Shown here piece after piece: positions 33,410 to 41,946 of a stretch of DNA of 44,243 nucleotides. Below the pieces are notes generated by a model, which was not told where the DNA came from, did no database searches, and worked only from the letters and a program-made list of their open reading frames with translations. The translations under genes were made by a program, and so were the position numbers. The DNA is taken from positions 1-44,243 of the forward strand of contig NZ_CAJXIV010000023.1 of assembly GCF_913054185.1 (NCBI RefSeq), written 5' to 3'. The stretch is from an uncultured Shimia sp. Its GTDB lineage: Bacteria; Pseudomonadota; Alphaproteobacteria; Rhodobacterales; Rhodobacteraceae. The number at the start of each line of letters is the position of its first letter. Position 1 is the stretch's first letter.

Positions 33410-36316
33410 TTAGCTCAGCGCGTCGTTACAGCGACCGCAAACGCCCGCATGGCTGTGCTGGCCGACGTCTGGCAGGATCTTCCAGCACCGCTGGCATTTC
33501 TCACCATCAGCCTTCTCAAACACCACACCCACGCCTTCGATTTCCGGCAGGCGGAAGGCTTCGGCGGGCATCGGGTCGTTGCTGACTTCGATGGTGGAGG
33601 TGATGCAGATGTCGGCAAAGTTCACCGATTTGAGCGCCTCAACCACATCCGCGTCGCGCACATGCACCACAGGTGCCGCTTCCAGCGACGCGCCGATCAC
33701 CTTGTCGGTCCGCTGGATTTCCAACGCGGCGGTCACCACGCGGCGCACGTCCCGCACACCGGCCCATTTTGCCGCCAACGGCTCGTTGAGCCAATCCGCC
33801 GGTGTCTCAGGGAAGTCAATCAAGTGCACAGAGCTGTCCTCGCCCGGGAAGCGCTCCAGCCAGACCTCTTCCATGGTGAACACCATCACCGGCGCCAACC
33901 ATGTGGTCAGGCGGTGGAACAGGATGTCGAGCACGGTGCGGGCCGCACGACGGTTCAGCGTGTCACCATCACAATAGAGCGCGTCTTTGCGCACATCGAA
34001 GTAAAACGCGGACAGCTCCACAGTGGCAAAGTTGAACACGGCAGAGACTACGCCCTGGAAATTGAACTCCGCATAGCCCTTGCGCACCTGGTGGTCGAGC
34101 TCGGCCAGACGGTGCAGCACCCAACGCTCGAGCTCCGGCATGTCCGCCACGTCCACACGATCCGCCTCGGTGAACTCAGACAGGGAGCCCAGCATAAAGC
34201 GCATGGTGTTACGCAGACGACGATAGCTATCCGCCACACCTTTCAGGATCTCTGGTCCAATGCGCTGATCTGCGGTGTAATCGGTTTGGGCAACCCATAG
34301 GCGCAGAATATCGGCACCGTACTGCTGCACAATCTTTTCCGGCACAATCGTGTTGCCCAAGGACTTGGACATCTTGTTGCCCTTGGCATCCAGCGTGAAG
34401 CCGTGCGTCACAACATTGCGATAGGGCGCGTGGCCCTTGGTGCCACAGGCCTGCAACAGCGAACTGTGGAACCAACCGCGGTGCTGGTCGGTGCCCTCCA
34501 TGTAGACATCCGCAATGCCGTCGGCCACGCCGTCTTCGCGGTCGCGCAACACAAAGGCGTGGGTCGAGCCTGAGTCAAACCACACGTCGAGCACGTCAAA
34601 CACCTGCTCCCACTCATCGGCGTTGTACGTGTCACCCAGGAAGCGTTCTTTTGCGCCATCCATGTACCAGCAATCCGCGCCTTCTTCTTCAAAGGCAGCT
34701 TTCACACGCGCGTTCACCTCAGGATCACGCAGCAGGAAGCCTTCGTCGGTTGGCAGCAGGCCCTTTTTGACAAAACAGGTCAGCGGCACGCCCCAGGCGC
34801 GTTGACGCGACAGCACCCAATCCGGACGGTCTTCGATCATCGAGTACAGGCGGTTGCGGCCCTTTTGCGGGGTCCATTTCACCAGCTCATCAATCGAGCG
34901 CAGTGCGCGTTCGCGAATGCTGTCGCCCATTTCGCTTTTGCCGTCATCCAGCTTACGATCCACAGAGGCAAACCACTGCGGCGTGTTGCGATAGATGATC
35001 GGCGCTTTGGAGCGCCAGCTGTGCGGATAGCTGTGCTTGATCTTGCCACGCGCCAGCAGACCGCCAACTTCAACCAGCTTCTCGATGATGGTCTTGTTGG
35101 CGTCGCCTTCCTTGCCCTTACGGTTCAGGATGTAGGTGCCACCAAAGAATGGCAGCTCTTTGCGGAAACCACCATCGTCCATCACGTTATAGGTGATCAT
35201 CTGTTCCAGCATGCCGAGGTCACGGTAGAGTTCAAATTCCTCCATACCGTGAGACGGCGCACAATGCACAAAGCCGGTGCCTTCGGTGTCGGTCACAAAT
35301 GGCGCCGCGCGGAAGTCACGCAATCCGTCCCATTCGCCTTCGCCACCTTCAGCCCCATGCAGCGGGTGCTTCAGGTCCAGACCAGACAACTCATCCGCAG
35401 GCACGTCACGCACGCGGGTCCACATGTCCGCATCCAGACGTGCGCGAGTCATCACATCAGCGGCGAGATTGTCAGCCAGCAGGAAGCGATCGCCAACATT
35501 GGCCCAGCTTTCCTCCGGCGTGCCGGTCACTTCATAAAGGCCGTACGCAATGTCGGCGCCATAAACGACCGCTTTGTTGGACGGGATGGTCCAAGGTGTT
35601 GTGGTCCAGATCACAACCTGCGCGTCTTTCAGATCGCTGCCTTCATTGGCGACCTTAAACTTCACCCAGATCGTGAAGCTCTCTTTGTCGTGGTATTCCA
35701 CCTCAGCTTCAGCAAGCGCGGTCTTTTCAACCGGCGACCACATCACAGGCTTGGAACCTTGATACAGCGTGCCGTTCATCAGGAACTTCATGAACTCATC
35801 GGCGATCACGGCTTCGGCGTGATAGTCCATGGTGATGTAAGGATCAGGCCAGTTGCCGGTGATGCCCAGACGTTTGAATTCCTCACGCTGGATGTCGATC
35901 CAACCCTCAGCAAACTTGCGGCATTCCTGACGGAACTCGACAATATCAACCGCGTCTTTGTCTTTACCTTTTTTGCGGTATTGCTCTTCGATCTTCCACT
36001 CGATGGGAAGGCCGTGACAGTCCCAGCCCGGCACATAACGCGCGTCGCGGCCCATCATCTGATGGGAGCGTACAATCATGTCTTTGATGGTTTTGTTCAG
36101 CGCGTGGCCAATGTGCAAGTGGCCATTGGCGTAGGGCGGGCCGTCATGCAGGATAAACGGCTCGCGGCCTTCTTTCTCACGCAGGCGGTCATACACGCCC
36201 ATTTTTTCCCAACGCTCCAGCCACGCAGGCTCACGCTTGGGCAGGCCAGCGCGCATCGGGAAATCAGTTTTTGGGAGGTTCAGCGTTTGTTTGTATTCGG
36301 GTGTATCGGCACACAT
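33410..36316 (-). CDS. ileS: Isoleucyl-tRNA synthetase
   Basis: 968 residues. HIGH is at 68-71 (GHLHIGHALNK) and KMSKS at 648-652. The C-terminal zinc motif is C941-x2-C944 and C960-x2-C963. The editing (CP1) domain lies between the two catalytic signatures. It charges tRNA-Ile in the cytoplasm. Size and architecture are those of bacterial type I IleRS with a zinc-bearing tail. It is transcribed alone, divergent from the truncated haemoglobin gene. The leader shows no T-box, as expected for a proteobacterium. Confidence 0.97.
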   Translation of the reverse strand: MCADTPEYKQTLNLPKTDFPMRAGLPKREPAWLERWEKMGVYDRLREKEGREPFILHDGPPYANGHLHIGHALNKTIKDMIVRSHQMMGRDARYVPGWDCHGLPIEWKIEEQYRKKGKDKDAVDIVEFRQECRKFAEGWIDIQREEFKRLGITGNWPDPYITMDYHAEAVIADEFMKFLMNGTLYQGSKPVMWSPVEKTALAEAEVEYHDKESFTIWVKFKVANEGSDLKDAQVVIWTTTPWTIPSNKAVVYGADIAYGLYEVTGTPEESWANVGDRFLLADNLAADVMTRARLDADMWTRVRDVPADELSGLDLKHPLHGAEGGEGEWDGLRDFRAAPFVTDTEGTGFVHCAPSHGMEEFELYRDLGMLEQMITYNVMDDGGFRKELPFFGGTYILNRKGKEGDANKTIIEKLVEVGGLLARGKIKHSYPHSWRSKAPIIYRNTPQWFASVDRKLDDGKSEMGDSIRERALRSIDELVKWTPQKGRNRLYSMIEDRPDWVLSRQRAWGVPLTCFVKKGLLPTDEGFLLRDPEVNARVKAAFEEEGADCWYMDGAKERFLGDTYNADEWEQVFDVLDVWFDSGSTHAFVLRDREDGVADGIADVYMEGTDQHRGWFHSSLLQACGTKGHAPYRNVVTHGFTLDAKGNKMSKSLGNTIVPEKIVQQYGADILRLWVAQTDYTADQRIGPEILKGVADSYRRLRNTMRFMLGSLSEFTEADRVDVADMPELERWVLHRLAELDHQVRKGYAEFNFQGVVSAVFNFATVELSAFYFDVRKDALYCDGDTLNRRAARTVLDILFHRLTTWLAPVMVFTMEEVWLERFPGEDSSVHLIDFPETPADWLNEPLAAKWAGVRDVRRVVTAALEIQRTDKVIGASLEAAPVVHVRDADVVEALKSVNFADICITSTIEVSNDPMPAEAFRLPEIEGVGVVFEKADGEKCQRCWKILPDVGQHSHAGVCGRCNDALS

Positions 36317-36402
36317 CTGTCCGGTCCTTCTCGGGCGGTCTTAGCGGAAAATCGAGGGGCGGCGCGGCAGTCCATGCGCCTTGTCCCGGCGGCTCGTAGG
36401 TT

Positions 36403-36474
36403 CAGAGCGCCGGGCTGATAATTCGAATAATAATTGCGAATATCTGCGTCATAAGCGCCTTATAGGGCGCTCTG
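36403..36474. promoter_or_regulatory. Nested inverted repeats in the ileS/truncated haemoglobin promoter region
   Basis: CAGAGCGCC (36403-36411) is the exact complement of GGCGCTCTG (36466-36474). Inside lie an ATTCG/CGAAT dyad (36421-36441, A/T-rich centre) and an ATAAG-CGC-CTTAT hairpin (36451-36463). The block lies 87 bp from ileS and 74 bp from the haemoglobin gene. Either strand could use it as operator or leader structure. Confidence 0.45.
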
Positions 36475-36547
36475 GTCATATGGTAAAGCGGCGATACTTG
36501 TCGCCCGCGCACCGATCCCCTATCTCTCGCGCAACAGGGAGAGACCC

Positions 36548-36955
36548 ATGGCGACACTGCCTCCGAAATTTGATGTGACACGAGACGACATCGCCCGCGT
36601 TGTGGCTGCATTCTACGCGCTTGTACGTCAGCACCCCGGACTGGGCCCCGTTTTTGCCGTGCACGTCGACGATTGGCCCACACATGAAGCCAAAATTGTC
36701 GACTTCTGGGCCAACGCCATTCTGCATGAGCGCTCCTATGATGCGAATCCTCTCAAGGTGCATCGCGACGCGGGCAATGTGCGCCCCGGCATGTTTGAAG
36801 GCTGGCTGGCTCTGTTTGACTTGACCCTACGCGAAGAACTGCGTGAGGATCAGGCCGCAGCTTGGTCCGCACTCGCGCATCGCATTGGCCGCAGCCTGCG
36901 CGCCGGTGTGGTCGAAAAGATGAAAGGCCAAGGTGGCGTGCCAATCCTGCGCTAA
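36548..36955 (+). CDS. Group III truncated haemoglobin
   Basis: 135 residues. A VVAAFYALVRQHPGLGPVF helix pair is followed by a D-W-P-T-H segment and KIVDFWANAIL, typical of group III truncated globins. H72 in PLKVHRDAG is the likely proximal haem ligand, Y23 the probable distal B10 tyrosine, and W86 lies in the following helix. Members of this group are linked to oxygen or nitric oxide handling in microaerobic conditions. GGGAGAG precedes the ATG. The gene is divergent from ileS across a region with nested dyads and stands alone. Confidence 0.88.
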   Translation: MATLPPKFDVTRDDIARVVAAFYALVRQHPGLGPVFAVHVDDWPTHEAKIVDFWANAILHERSYDANPLKVHRDAGNVRPGMFEGWLALFDLTLREELREDQAAAWSALAHRIGRSLRAGVVEKMKGQGGVPILR

Positions 36956-36961
36956 TCGCGC

Positions 36962-37957
36962 TTAGCTCTCCTTGGAGAACAACCCGGTCAACGCCCGCTT
37001 TACCAGCCCGGCAACACTTGGGCGACGCCCCGCACCAAACGGCAAGGGCCGGCAGACTTCCATCGCAGCCACGCCCACCCGCGCGGTCAATGCGCCGTTG
37101 ACCAGCCCCTCCCCAAACCGACGGCTCAGCTTTGCCAAAGCCCCACCGCCCGCGATGGTCCCAATCAGATCATCCCCCGCCGCAACCGCACCGGTAGCAA
37201 CAAGATGGGTCATCACCGCCCGGAACAAGCGCCAGCTGCCCAATGTGCCTGAGCGCCCACCATAGATCTCTGCAATCCTCCGGATCATACAGATGTTGGA
37301 TGTGAGCGCCGCCACAACATCCGCCAATGCCAATGGCACCAAGGCGGTCACCGCCGCCACCTGCCGCGCCGCCGCCTCGACCTCGCGCTGCGCTGCCTGA
37401 TCCAAAGGCAACATCAACTCGCTCTCCGCAAGCGTCATGAGGGCGTCCGCATCCAACACGTCATTGCGCTGCTTGGCCAAGCTATCCCGCCCCCAGGCGA
37501 GATCCTCGCGGCCCCGATAAAATCGCAACAGCTCGTCAACAATGTCACGCGCCTGCCCCATCTCGCGGCTCTGCGCCGCCGTATCCGCGCGGGCTTTTAA
37601 GCCGTCCACGCGTTTTAGCCGCGCCAGACCTGCCAGTTCTTTTAGAATGATCAGCAACGCCAACAAAAGCGCCGCCCCACCAATCGCTGTGACCGCCCAG
37701 CCGAGGTATTGATTGCGTGCCACCATGCCCGTGGCAAAATCCCAAGCCGCCATAGACACAGCCGCGCTCAGGAACATGCCCACCAGCGCCCAGAACCACC
37801 GCGTCAACCGGCTTGGCTTGCGCGCGGCCAGCCGTGCCGCCACCTGCATCGCCTGCCCGCTTGGCGCTGGCGCATGTAGCTCCGGAACCGGCGCCGCATC
37901 CGCCACTTCTGGTGCCGCCTGATCTTCAAGCTCAATCAAAACCGGTCCATTGGTCAC
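36962..37957 (-). CDS. TIGR01620/YcjF family membrane protein (DUF697)
   Basis: 331 residues starting with GTG at 37957, GGGGA upstream. The N-terminus (1-50) is acidic and proline-rich. Two adjacent membrane helices lie at about 54-72 and 84-105. The C-terminal region with VTALVPLALADVVAALTSNICMIRRIAEIYG is the DUF697 core, which is itself partly hydrophobic. The GTG overlaps the ycjX-like stop by four bases. YcjX-YcjF pairs are widespread in proteobacteria; they respond to envelope stress in some species, but their activity is not established. The stop lies six bases from the convergent haemoglobin gene stop. Confidence 0.9.
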   Translation of the reverse strand: MTNGPVLIELEDQAAPEVADAAPVPELHAPAPSGQAMQVAARLAARKPSRLTRWFWALVGMFLSAAVSMAAWDFATGMVARNQYLGWAVTAIGGAALLLALLIILKELAGLARLKRVDGLKARADTAAQSREMGQARDIVDELLRFYRGREDLAWGRDSLAKQRNDVLDADALMTLAESELMLPLDQAAQREVEAAARQVAAVTALVPLALADVVAALTSNICMIRRIAEIYGGRSGTLGSWRLFRAVMTHLVATGAVAAGDDLIGTIAGGGALAKLSRRFGEGLVNGALTARVGVAAMEVCRPLPFGAGRRPSVAGLVKRALTGLFSKES

Positions 37958-39366
37958 AACATATCCCCAATCAAAAACTGCGCCGCGCGATCCATGCGGA
38001 TATGCGGCGGGCCGTCACCGGGCCGCAATGTGTTGGCAGCAGGGGCAAACTTCATCACCTGATAGTCCCGCTCTAGCCAACGCTCGGCGCCTTCTTTGGC
38101 TGGGTTGAGCAACGCGCTGGCATCCTGCGGCAAAGCCCCCGGATAAAACGCCGCCTGCCGCCCATCTTCCAACAAACGCCCGCGCACACAGTCGAGCTTT
38201 TGTCCTTCATGTGTCACCGTTTCTTCCACCGTTGCGCGCAACGCCGCCAAGGAAAGCGCCTCCGTGCTGGCCCCGGCAAACTGCGCTCGATCCGCCGCCT
38301 CGCGCGTCAACGCCTGCATGATGTTGGTCAACTGCGGGTGCTGGCTGTGATGCAGATGATCCGCCTTGGTCGCCGCAAACAGGATTTTCTCCACCCGTTT
38401 GCCCATCAACAACCGTTTCAGAAACGCATTTTTTCCGGGGCGAAACGCCGCCAGAGTATCCGCCAGCCCGCCGCGCATGTCCTCCACGGCGCGAGGGCCT
38501 GCATGGATTGCCCCCAGCACGTCGACCAGAACCACCTGCCGGTCGATCCGCGCAAAATGGTCGCGAAAGAACGGCTTCACCACCTGCGCCTTATAAGCTT
38601 CAAACCGCTTCTCAAAAGTGCGCCACATAGACCGCCGCCCCGGCTTCTCCACCGCCACCATGGGCGCAAAGGTCAACACAGGTGATCCGGCCAAATCCCC
38701 CGGCAACAAAAAACGCCCCGGTGTGCAATCTGAAAACCCTGCGCCACGCGCCGCGTGCAGATACTCGGTAAAGGCCGCCGCCAAAGCCTGTGCCTTCGGC
38801 TCATCAAGCTCCGCCGCGCCATCCATGGCCGACACTAGCCCCAGATACTCCGCCGCCTCATCGCGCCCTTTGAGGCGCTCCAAAACCTCCACGCTCCATT
38901 GCGCAAAGCTCTTGTCCATCAAGCCAAGATCCAGCAGCCACTCCCCCGGATAATCGACAATATCCAGATGCACCGTGCGCGCGCCCTGAAAGCCAGACAA
39001 CAGCCCATTGGGCCGCACCCGCAACGACACCCGCAGCTCGCTGATCGCGCGTGTACTTTCCGGCCAATGCGGCGTTTGCCCGGTCATCGCCGCCAGATGA
39101 GTCTCAAAATCAAAGCGTGGCACCAGATCATCCGGCTGCGGCTGCAAAAACGCCGCCTCGATACGCCCTTCGGCATTGGCCACCAGCTGCGGCATGCGCC
39201 CGCGATCCAGCAAATTGGCCACCAGCGAAGTGATAAACACCGTCTTGCCCGAGCGCGCCAGACCTGTCACGCCCAGCCGCACCACCGGCTCAAATACGCC
39301 GGTGACGGCATCAGAGGCCGCTTCAATTTGACGGGCCACCCCGTCCGCAAGTGTGGAAATGACCAA
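37954..39366 (-). CDS. YcjX family P-loop protein (DUF463)
   Basis: 470 residues starting with TTG at 39366, supported by AAAGGGG about nine bases upstream; no ATG or GTG lies nearby that would keep the N-terminus. The P-loop is GLARSGKT at 35-42 ([23 protein letters not shown]). [19 protein letters not shown] supplies the G3-like aspartate, and ATKADHLH a G4-like motif. It is a cytoplasmic GTPase-like protein of the DUF463 family. It is coupled to the TIGR01620 gene by overlap. Divergent from truA. Confidence 0.92.
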   Translation of the reverse strand: MVISTLADGVARQIEAASDAVTGVFEPVVRLGVTGLARSGKTVFITSLVANLLDRGRMPQLVANAEGRIEAAFLQPQPDDLVPRFDFETHLAAMTGQTPHWPESTRAISELRVSLRVRPNGLLSGFQGARTVHLDIVDYPGEWLLDLGLMDKSFAQWSVEVLERLKGRDEAAEYLGLVSAMDGAAELDEPKAQALAAAFTEYLHAARGAGFSDCTPGRFLLPGDLAGSPVLTFAPMVAVEKPGRRSMWRTFEKRFEAYKAQVVKPFFRDHFARIDRQVVLVDVLGAIHAGPRAVEDMRGGLADTLAAFRPGKNAFLKRLLMGKRVEKILFAATKADHLHHSQHPQLTNIMQALTREAADRAQFAGASTEALSLAALRATVEETVTHEGQKLDCVRGRLLEDGRQAAFYPGALPQDASALLNPAKEGAERWLERDYQVMKFAPAANTLRPGDGPPHIRMDRAAQFLIGDML

Positions 39367-39475
39367 GCTTTTGGCCCCTTTGCCTGTTTCGCCCTCAACC
39401 TATGCGCGGCCCAGCGTCATTTCCAGTGGGCAGAAAGGCTTCAATTTCCCCGCCCAATGGTCTATCGCACGCCCC

Positions 39476-40243
39476 ATGCCCAGATACGCCTTGCAAGTTG
39501 AATACCACGGAGCCCCTTTTGCCGGATGGCAAAGGCAGGCAGACCAGCCTTCTGTGCAAGGCGCCATCGAGGCTGCCTTGGCCAAGCTGGAGCCGCGTGA
39601 GCACACCATCGCTGCCGCCGGGCGCACCGACGCCGGGGTGCATGGGCTTGCGCAAGTGGCCCATTGCGACATGGAAAAAGACTGGGACCCGTTCCGCCTC
39701 TCGGAAGCGCTGAACTTTCAGCTCAAACCGGCCCCGGTGGCGATCATTAACTGCGCCAAAGTTGCCGATGATTGGCACGCGCGGTTCTCGGCCACCGAAC
39801 GCCGCTACCTGTTCCGCATCCTGATGCGCCGCGCGCCAGCGACCCATCAAGCCGGCTTGGTCTGGCAGGTCAAACATGAGCTGGACCCAGAGGTCATGCA
39901 GGCCGGGGCTGATCGCCTGATTGGCAATCACGATTTTACGACGTTCCGGAGCTCGATTTGCCAGGCCGCCAGCCCGCAGAAAACCCTCGACGAACTGCGC
40001 ATCGAACATGTCGACACCATTGGCGGACCGGAAATACGCTTCCACGTCCGCGCCCGCTCCTTCCTGCACAATCAAGTCCGCAGCTTTGTTGGTACGCTTG
40101 AACGTGTCGGCGCTGGTGCCTGGTCCCCCGACGACGTGACTGCCGCGCTGGAGGCCAAAGACCGCGCTGCCTGTGGCCCGGTCTGCCCGCCACAGGGCCT
40201 ATATTTGGCAGGCGTCACCTACCCCGACGCACCTTTCGACTAG
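39476..40243 (+). CDS. truA: tRNA pseudouridine synthase A
   Basis: 255 residues from the ATG at 39476 ([19 protein letters not shown]). The catalytic aspartate is D52 in GRTDAGVHG. Other TruA landmarks are the RRYLFRIL strand and [13 protein letters not shown] near the C-terminus. It makes pseudouridine at positions 38-40 of the tRNA anticodon arm. The longer frame back to 39353 overlaps the ycjX start and is not expected. No Shine-Dalgarno was found. A CTCAAATATCCC motif follows the stop by 16 bp. Confidence 0.95.
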   Translation: MPRYALQVEYHGAPFAGWQRQADQPSVQGAIEAALAKLEPREHTIAAAGRTDAGVHGLAQVAHCDMEKDWDPFRLSEALNFQLKPAPVAIINCAKVADDWHARFSATERRYLFRILMRRAPATHQAGLVWQVKHELDPEVMQAGADRLIGNHDFTTFRSSICQAASPQKTLDELRIEHVDTIGGPEIRFHVRARSFLHNQVRSFVGTLERVGAGAWSPDDVTAALEAKDRAACGPVCPPQGLYLAGVTYPDAPFD

Positions 40244-40258
40244 TCCGCTTTCTCCTTC

Positions 40259-40278
40259 CTCAAATATCCCGGTGGAGC
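40259..40278. repeat. Dispersed intergenic motif, copy 2
   Basis: CTCAAATATCCCGGTGGAGC, matching 32085-32107 with one base deleted and a few changes. Both copies have the same orientation and follow a stop codon by about 16-20 bp. Confidence 0.5.
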
Positions 40279-40425
40279 GATTTCGACCGTAAGCGCGGGG
40301 TGGCCCTTGCTTCTCCGCAGATCAGCGAAACAAGGCTGACGACGGATCTGCCCTAGGGGAAACTCTTGACCTTTTGGCGTAAATACCGCCTAGCTGCGCC
40401 CCACCAGAACTTTGTGAGGCCAAGT

Positions 40426-41547
40426 ATGTTCAAGCCTGCCATCACCGGCACCGGTGTTTTCACCCCCGAGCAGATCATCACCAACGACGAGCTTGTGGAA
40501 GCTTTCAACGCGTATGCTGACAAGATGAACTCTCAGAACGCCGAGGCAATTGCTGCAGGCGAGATGGAGTCGCTGCCACATTCCTCCAGCGAGTTCATCT
40601 TTAAGGCCTCAGGCATCGAGCAACGTCATGTTCTGGACAAAGAAGGTGTGCTGAACCCGGACGTGATGCACCCACAGCTGCGCCAACGCAGTGATGACGA
40701 GCCCGGTGTGATGACTGAAATGGCATTGGATGCCTGCACAAAAGCGCTTGCCAAAGCTGGTATTGACGCCTCCGAAATTGATCTGGTGATCTGTGCCGCC
40801 TCCAACATGGAGCGCGCCTACCCAGCTGTGGCGATCGAAATTCAGAAAGAACTGGGCGCAGGTGGCTTTGCCTTTGACATGAACGTCGCGTGTTCCTCAG
40901 CCACCTTTGGCATTCAAGCTGCCGCTGACATGGTCCGCTCCGGATCTGTGCGCAAAGCGATTGTGGTGAACCCCGAAATCTGCTCCGGCCATCTGGAATG
41001 GCGCGACCGCGATTGTCACTTCATCTTTGGCGACGTCTGCACCGCGACGGTGATTGAGCGCGACGAGGACGCCAAAGGCGCCTACTTCGAGATCATCTCC
41101 ACCCGCTGCGCCACGCAATTCTCCAACAATATCCGCAACAACAATGGCTTCTTGCGCCGCTCCCGTCCGGCAGGCGTGGAGGATCGCCGCGACATGCAGT
41201 TTATGCAAAACGGCCGCAAAGTGTTCAAAGAGGTGGTGCCCATGGTCTCCGCCCACATGCTGGCCCACATCGAGGCCGAAGGGGTGGCTCCAGACAATCT
41301 GAGTCGCCTGTGGCTGCACCAGGCCAATAAGTCGATGAACGACTTTATTGGCAAAAAGGTCTTGGGCCGCACGCCAGAAACGGAAGAGCAGCCCAACATC
41401 TTGCAGGACTACGCCAACACGTCGTCCGCTGGTTCAATTATCGCTTTTTCCAAGTATTCCGATGATTTGGCCGCTGGCGACCATGGTGTGATCTGCTCTT
41501 TTGGCGCCGGTTACTCCGTTGGATCTGTGCTTGTGAAGCGCCATTAA
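40426..41547 (+). CDS. Beta-ketoacyl-ACP synthase III-like protein
   Basis: 373 residues from the ATG at 40426 (GAGG eight bases upstream). The thiolase-fold triad is C156 (NVACSSATF), H298 (WLHQANKSM) and N331 (ANTSSAGS). It is longer than E. coli FabH by about 55 residues, with insertions near 35-90 and 225-260. This is the longer KAS III branch that includes Pseudomonas aeruginosa PA3286, which condenses octanoyl-CoA with malonyl-ACP. A fatty-acid shunt role is therefore possible; a housekeeping FabH is less likely. It is monocistronic, with a candidate small RNA locus downstream. Confidence 0.9.
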   Translation: MFKPAITGTGVFTPEQIITNDELVEAFNAYADKMNSQNAEAIAAGEMESLPHSSSEFIFKASGIEQRHVLDKEGVLNPDVMHPQLRQRSDDEPGVMTEMALDACTKALAKAGIDASEIDLVICAASNMERAYPAVAIEIQKELGAGGFAFDMNVACSSATFGIQAAADMVRSGSVRKAIVVNPEICSGHLEWRDRDCHFIFGDVCTATVIERDEDAKGAYFEIISTRCATQFSNNIRNNNGFLRRSRPAGVEDRRDMQFMQNGRKVFKEVVPMVSAHMLAHIEAEGVAPDNLSRLWLHQANKSMNDFIGKKVLGRTPETEEQPNILQDYANTSSAGSIIAFSKYSDDLAAGDHGVICSFGAGYSVGSVLVKRH

Positions 41548-41588
41548 CACGCGAACGATTCGAAAACTTCGGTATACCACGGTGCGCA

Positions 41589-41646
41589 GACTGTCATTTA
41601 TGACTGTCTAGCAGACGAAACCTATCGTAATTGGCAGGTATCGTAA
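41589..41646. promoter_or_regulatory. Two pairs of tandem direct repeats
   Basis: GACTGTC occurs at 41589-41595 and 41602-41608 (13-bp period). TATCGTAA occurs at 41623-41630 and 41639-41646 (16-bp period). They lie upstream of the candidate small RNA and could be regulator binding sites. The regulator is unknown; the LuxR-like protein encoded next door is one candidate. Confidence 0.4.
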
Positions 41647-41820
41647 CAATGGTTGCTAAGTTGTGCCCAAGAGACAGCCAGACCAATTTGCGCTAGCATG
41701 GTCTGTGGAGGGAGCCGTTGTCTCGTCGTGATGCTTCCCCAGGCATTCTGAGACAATGGGTTCGAGAGGTGATTTTTACTGATCCCCTTCTACTCTGCGC
41801 TGTCCCGTGCGGAGGTTTGT

Positions 41821-41862
41821 ATGCACACCCGTGCACTTTTTTCCCTAAAGGTCTTTTCATGA
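41821..41862 (+). CDS. Possible 13-residue mini-ORF in the candidate small RNA
   Basis: ATG at 41821 has GGAGG exactly five bases upstream. The frame reads MHTRALFSLKVFS and stops at TGA, six bases before the terminator stem. It looks like a leader peptide, but no plus-strand gene follows. Its first codons overlap the small hairpin at 41822-41835. Chance is quite possible for so short a frame. Confidence 0.2.
   Translation: MHTRALFSLKVFS
41822..41842 (+). terminator. Weak intrinsic terminator
   Basis: TGCAC-ACCC-GTGCA stem-loop of 5 bp followed by C and six T. It could give a shorter form of the candidate small RNA. Confidence 0.45.
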
Positions 41863-41868
41863 CGCTTG

Positions 41869-41899
41869 GGTGGCCCAGATCGCTGGGCCACCTTTTTTT
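41869..41899 (+). terminator. Strong intrinsic terminator facing luxR
   Basis: GGTGGCCCAG and CTGGGCCACC form a perfect 10-bp stem with the loop ATCG, followed by seven T. It is plus-strand specific: the minus strand lacks a T run. It ends 47 bp before the luxR-like stop. Confidence 0.95.
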
Positions 41900-41946
41900 G
41901 TCCCACACTTTATAGCTGTTCGTCGGCCCACCGGAATGGCGACGGC

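Larger units (their letters stand above)
41700..41899 (+). ncRNA. Candidate small RNA between the KAS III-like and luxR-like genes
   Basis: The right end is set by a perfect 10-bp terminator stem with seven T (41869-41899); an earlier, weaker terminator lies at 41822-41842. Near the left end, CCGTTGTCTC (41715-41724) pairs with GAGACAATGG (41750-41759), one G-U, and an inner GATGC/GCATT helix lies inside. Two Shine-Dalgarno-like stretches, GGAGGGAG (41708) and GGAGG (41811), are present. The 5' end is not defined; TAGCAT at 41694-41699 is a weak -10 candidate. The alternative is simply a long 3' end of the KAS III-like mRNA. Confidence 0.4.
41548..41946 (+). other. 399-bp intergenic region holding direct repeats and a candidate small RNA
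   Basis: Between the KAS III-like stop and the luxR-like stop. From left to right it holds two pairs of direct repeats (41589-41646), a 10-bp stem hairpin (41715-41759), a GGAGG-led mini-ORF (41821-41862), and two terminator hairpins. The parts are described separately. Nothing protein-coding of ordinary size is convincing. Confidence 0.6.

Noticed and set aside
34802-36418. 538-codon plus-strand open frame opposite ileS
   Set aside because: It lies fully antisense to a clear IleRS and has no recognisable domain. Long antisense frames are a by-product of the GC-rich codon bias.
41755-41775. GGTTCGA, resembling a tRNA T-loop
   Set aside because: No acceptor or anticodon stem can be formed around it. 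No tRNA was found anywhere in the window.
41718-41915. 65-codon frame starting TTG, with GGAGGGAG upstream
   Set aside because: It runs straight through both terminator hairpins and has no protein-like pattern. The hairpins fit an RNA function better.
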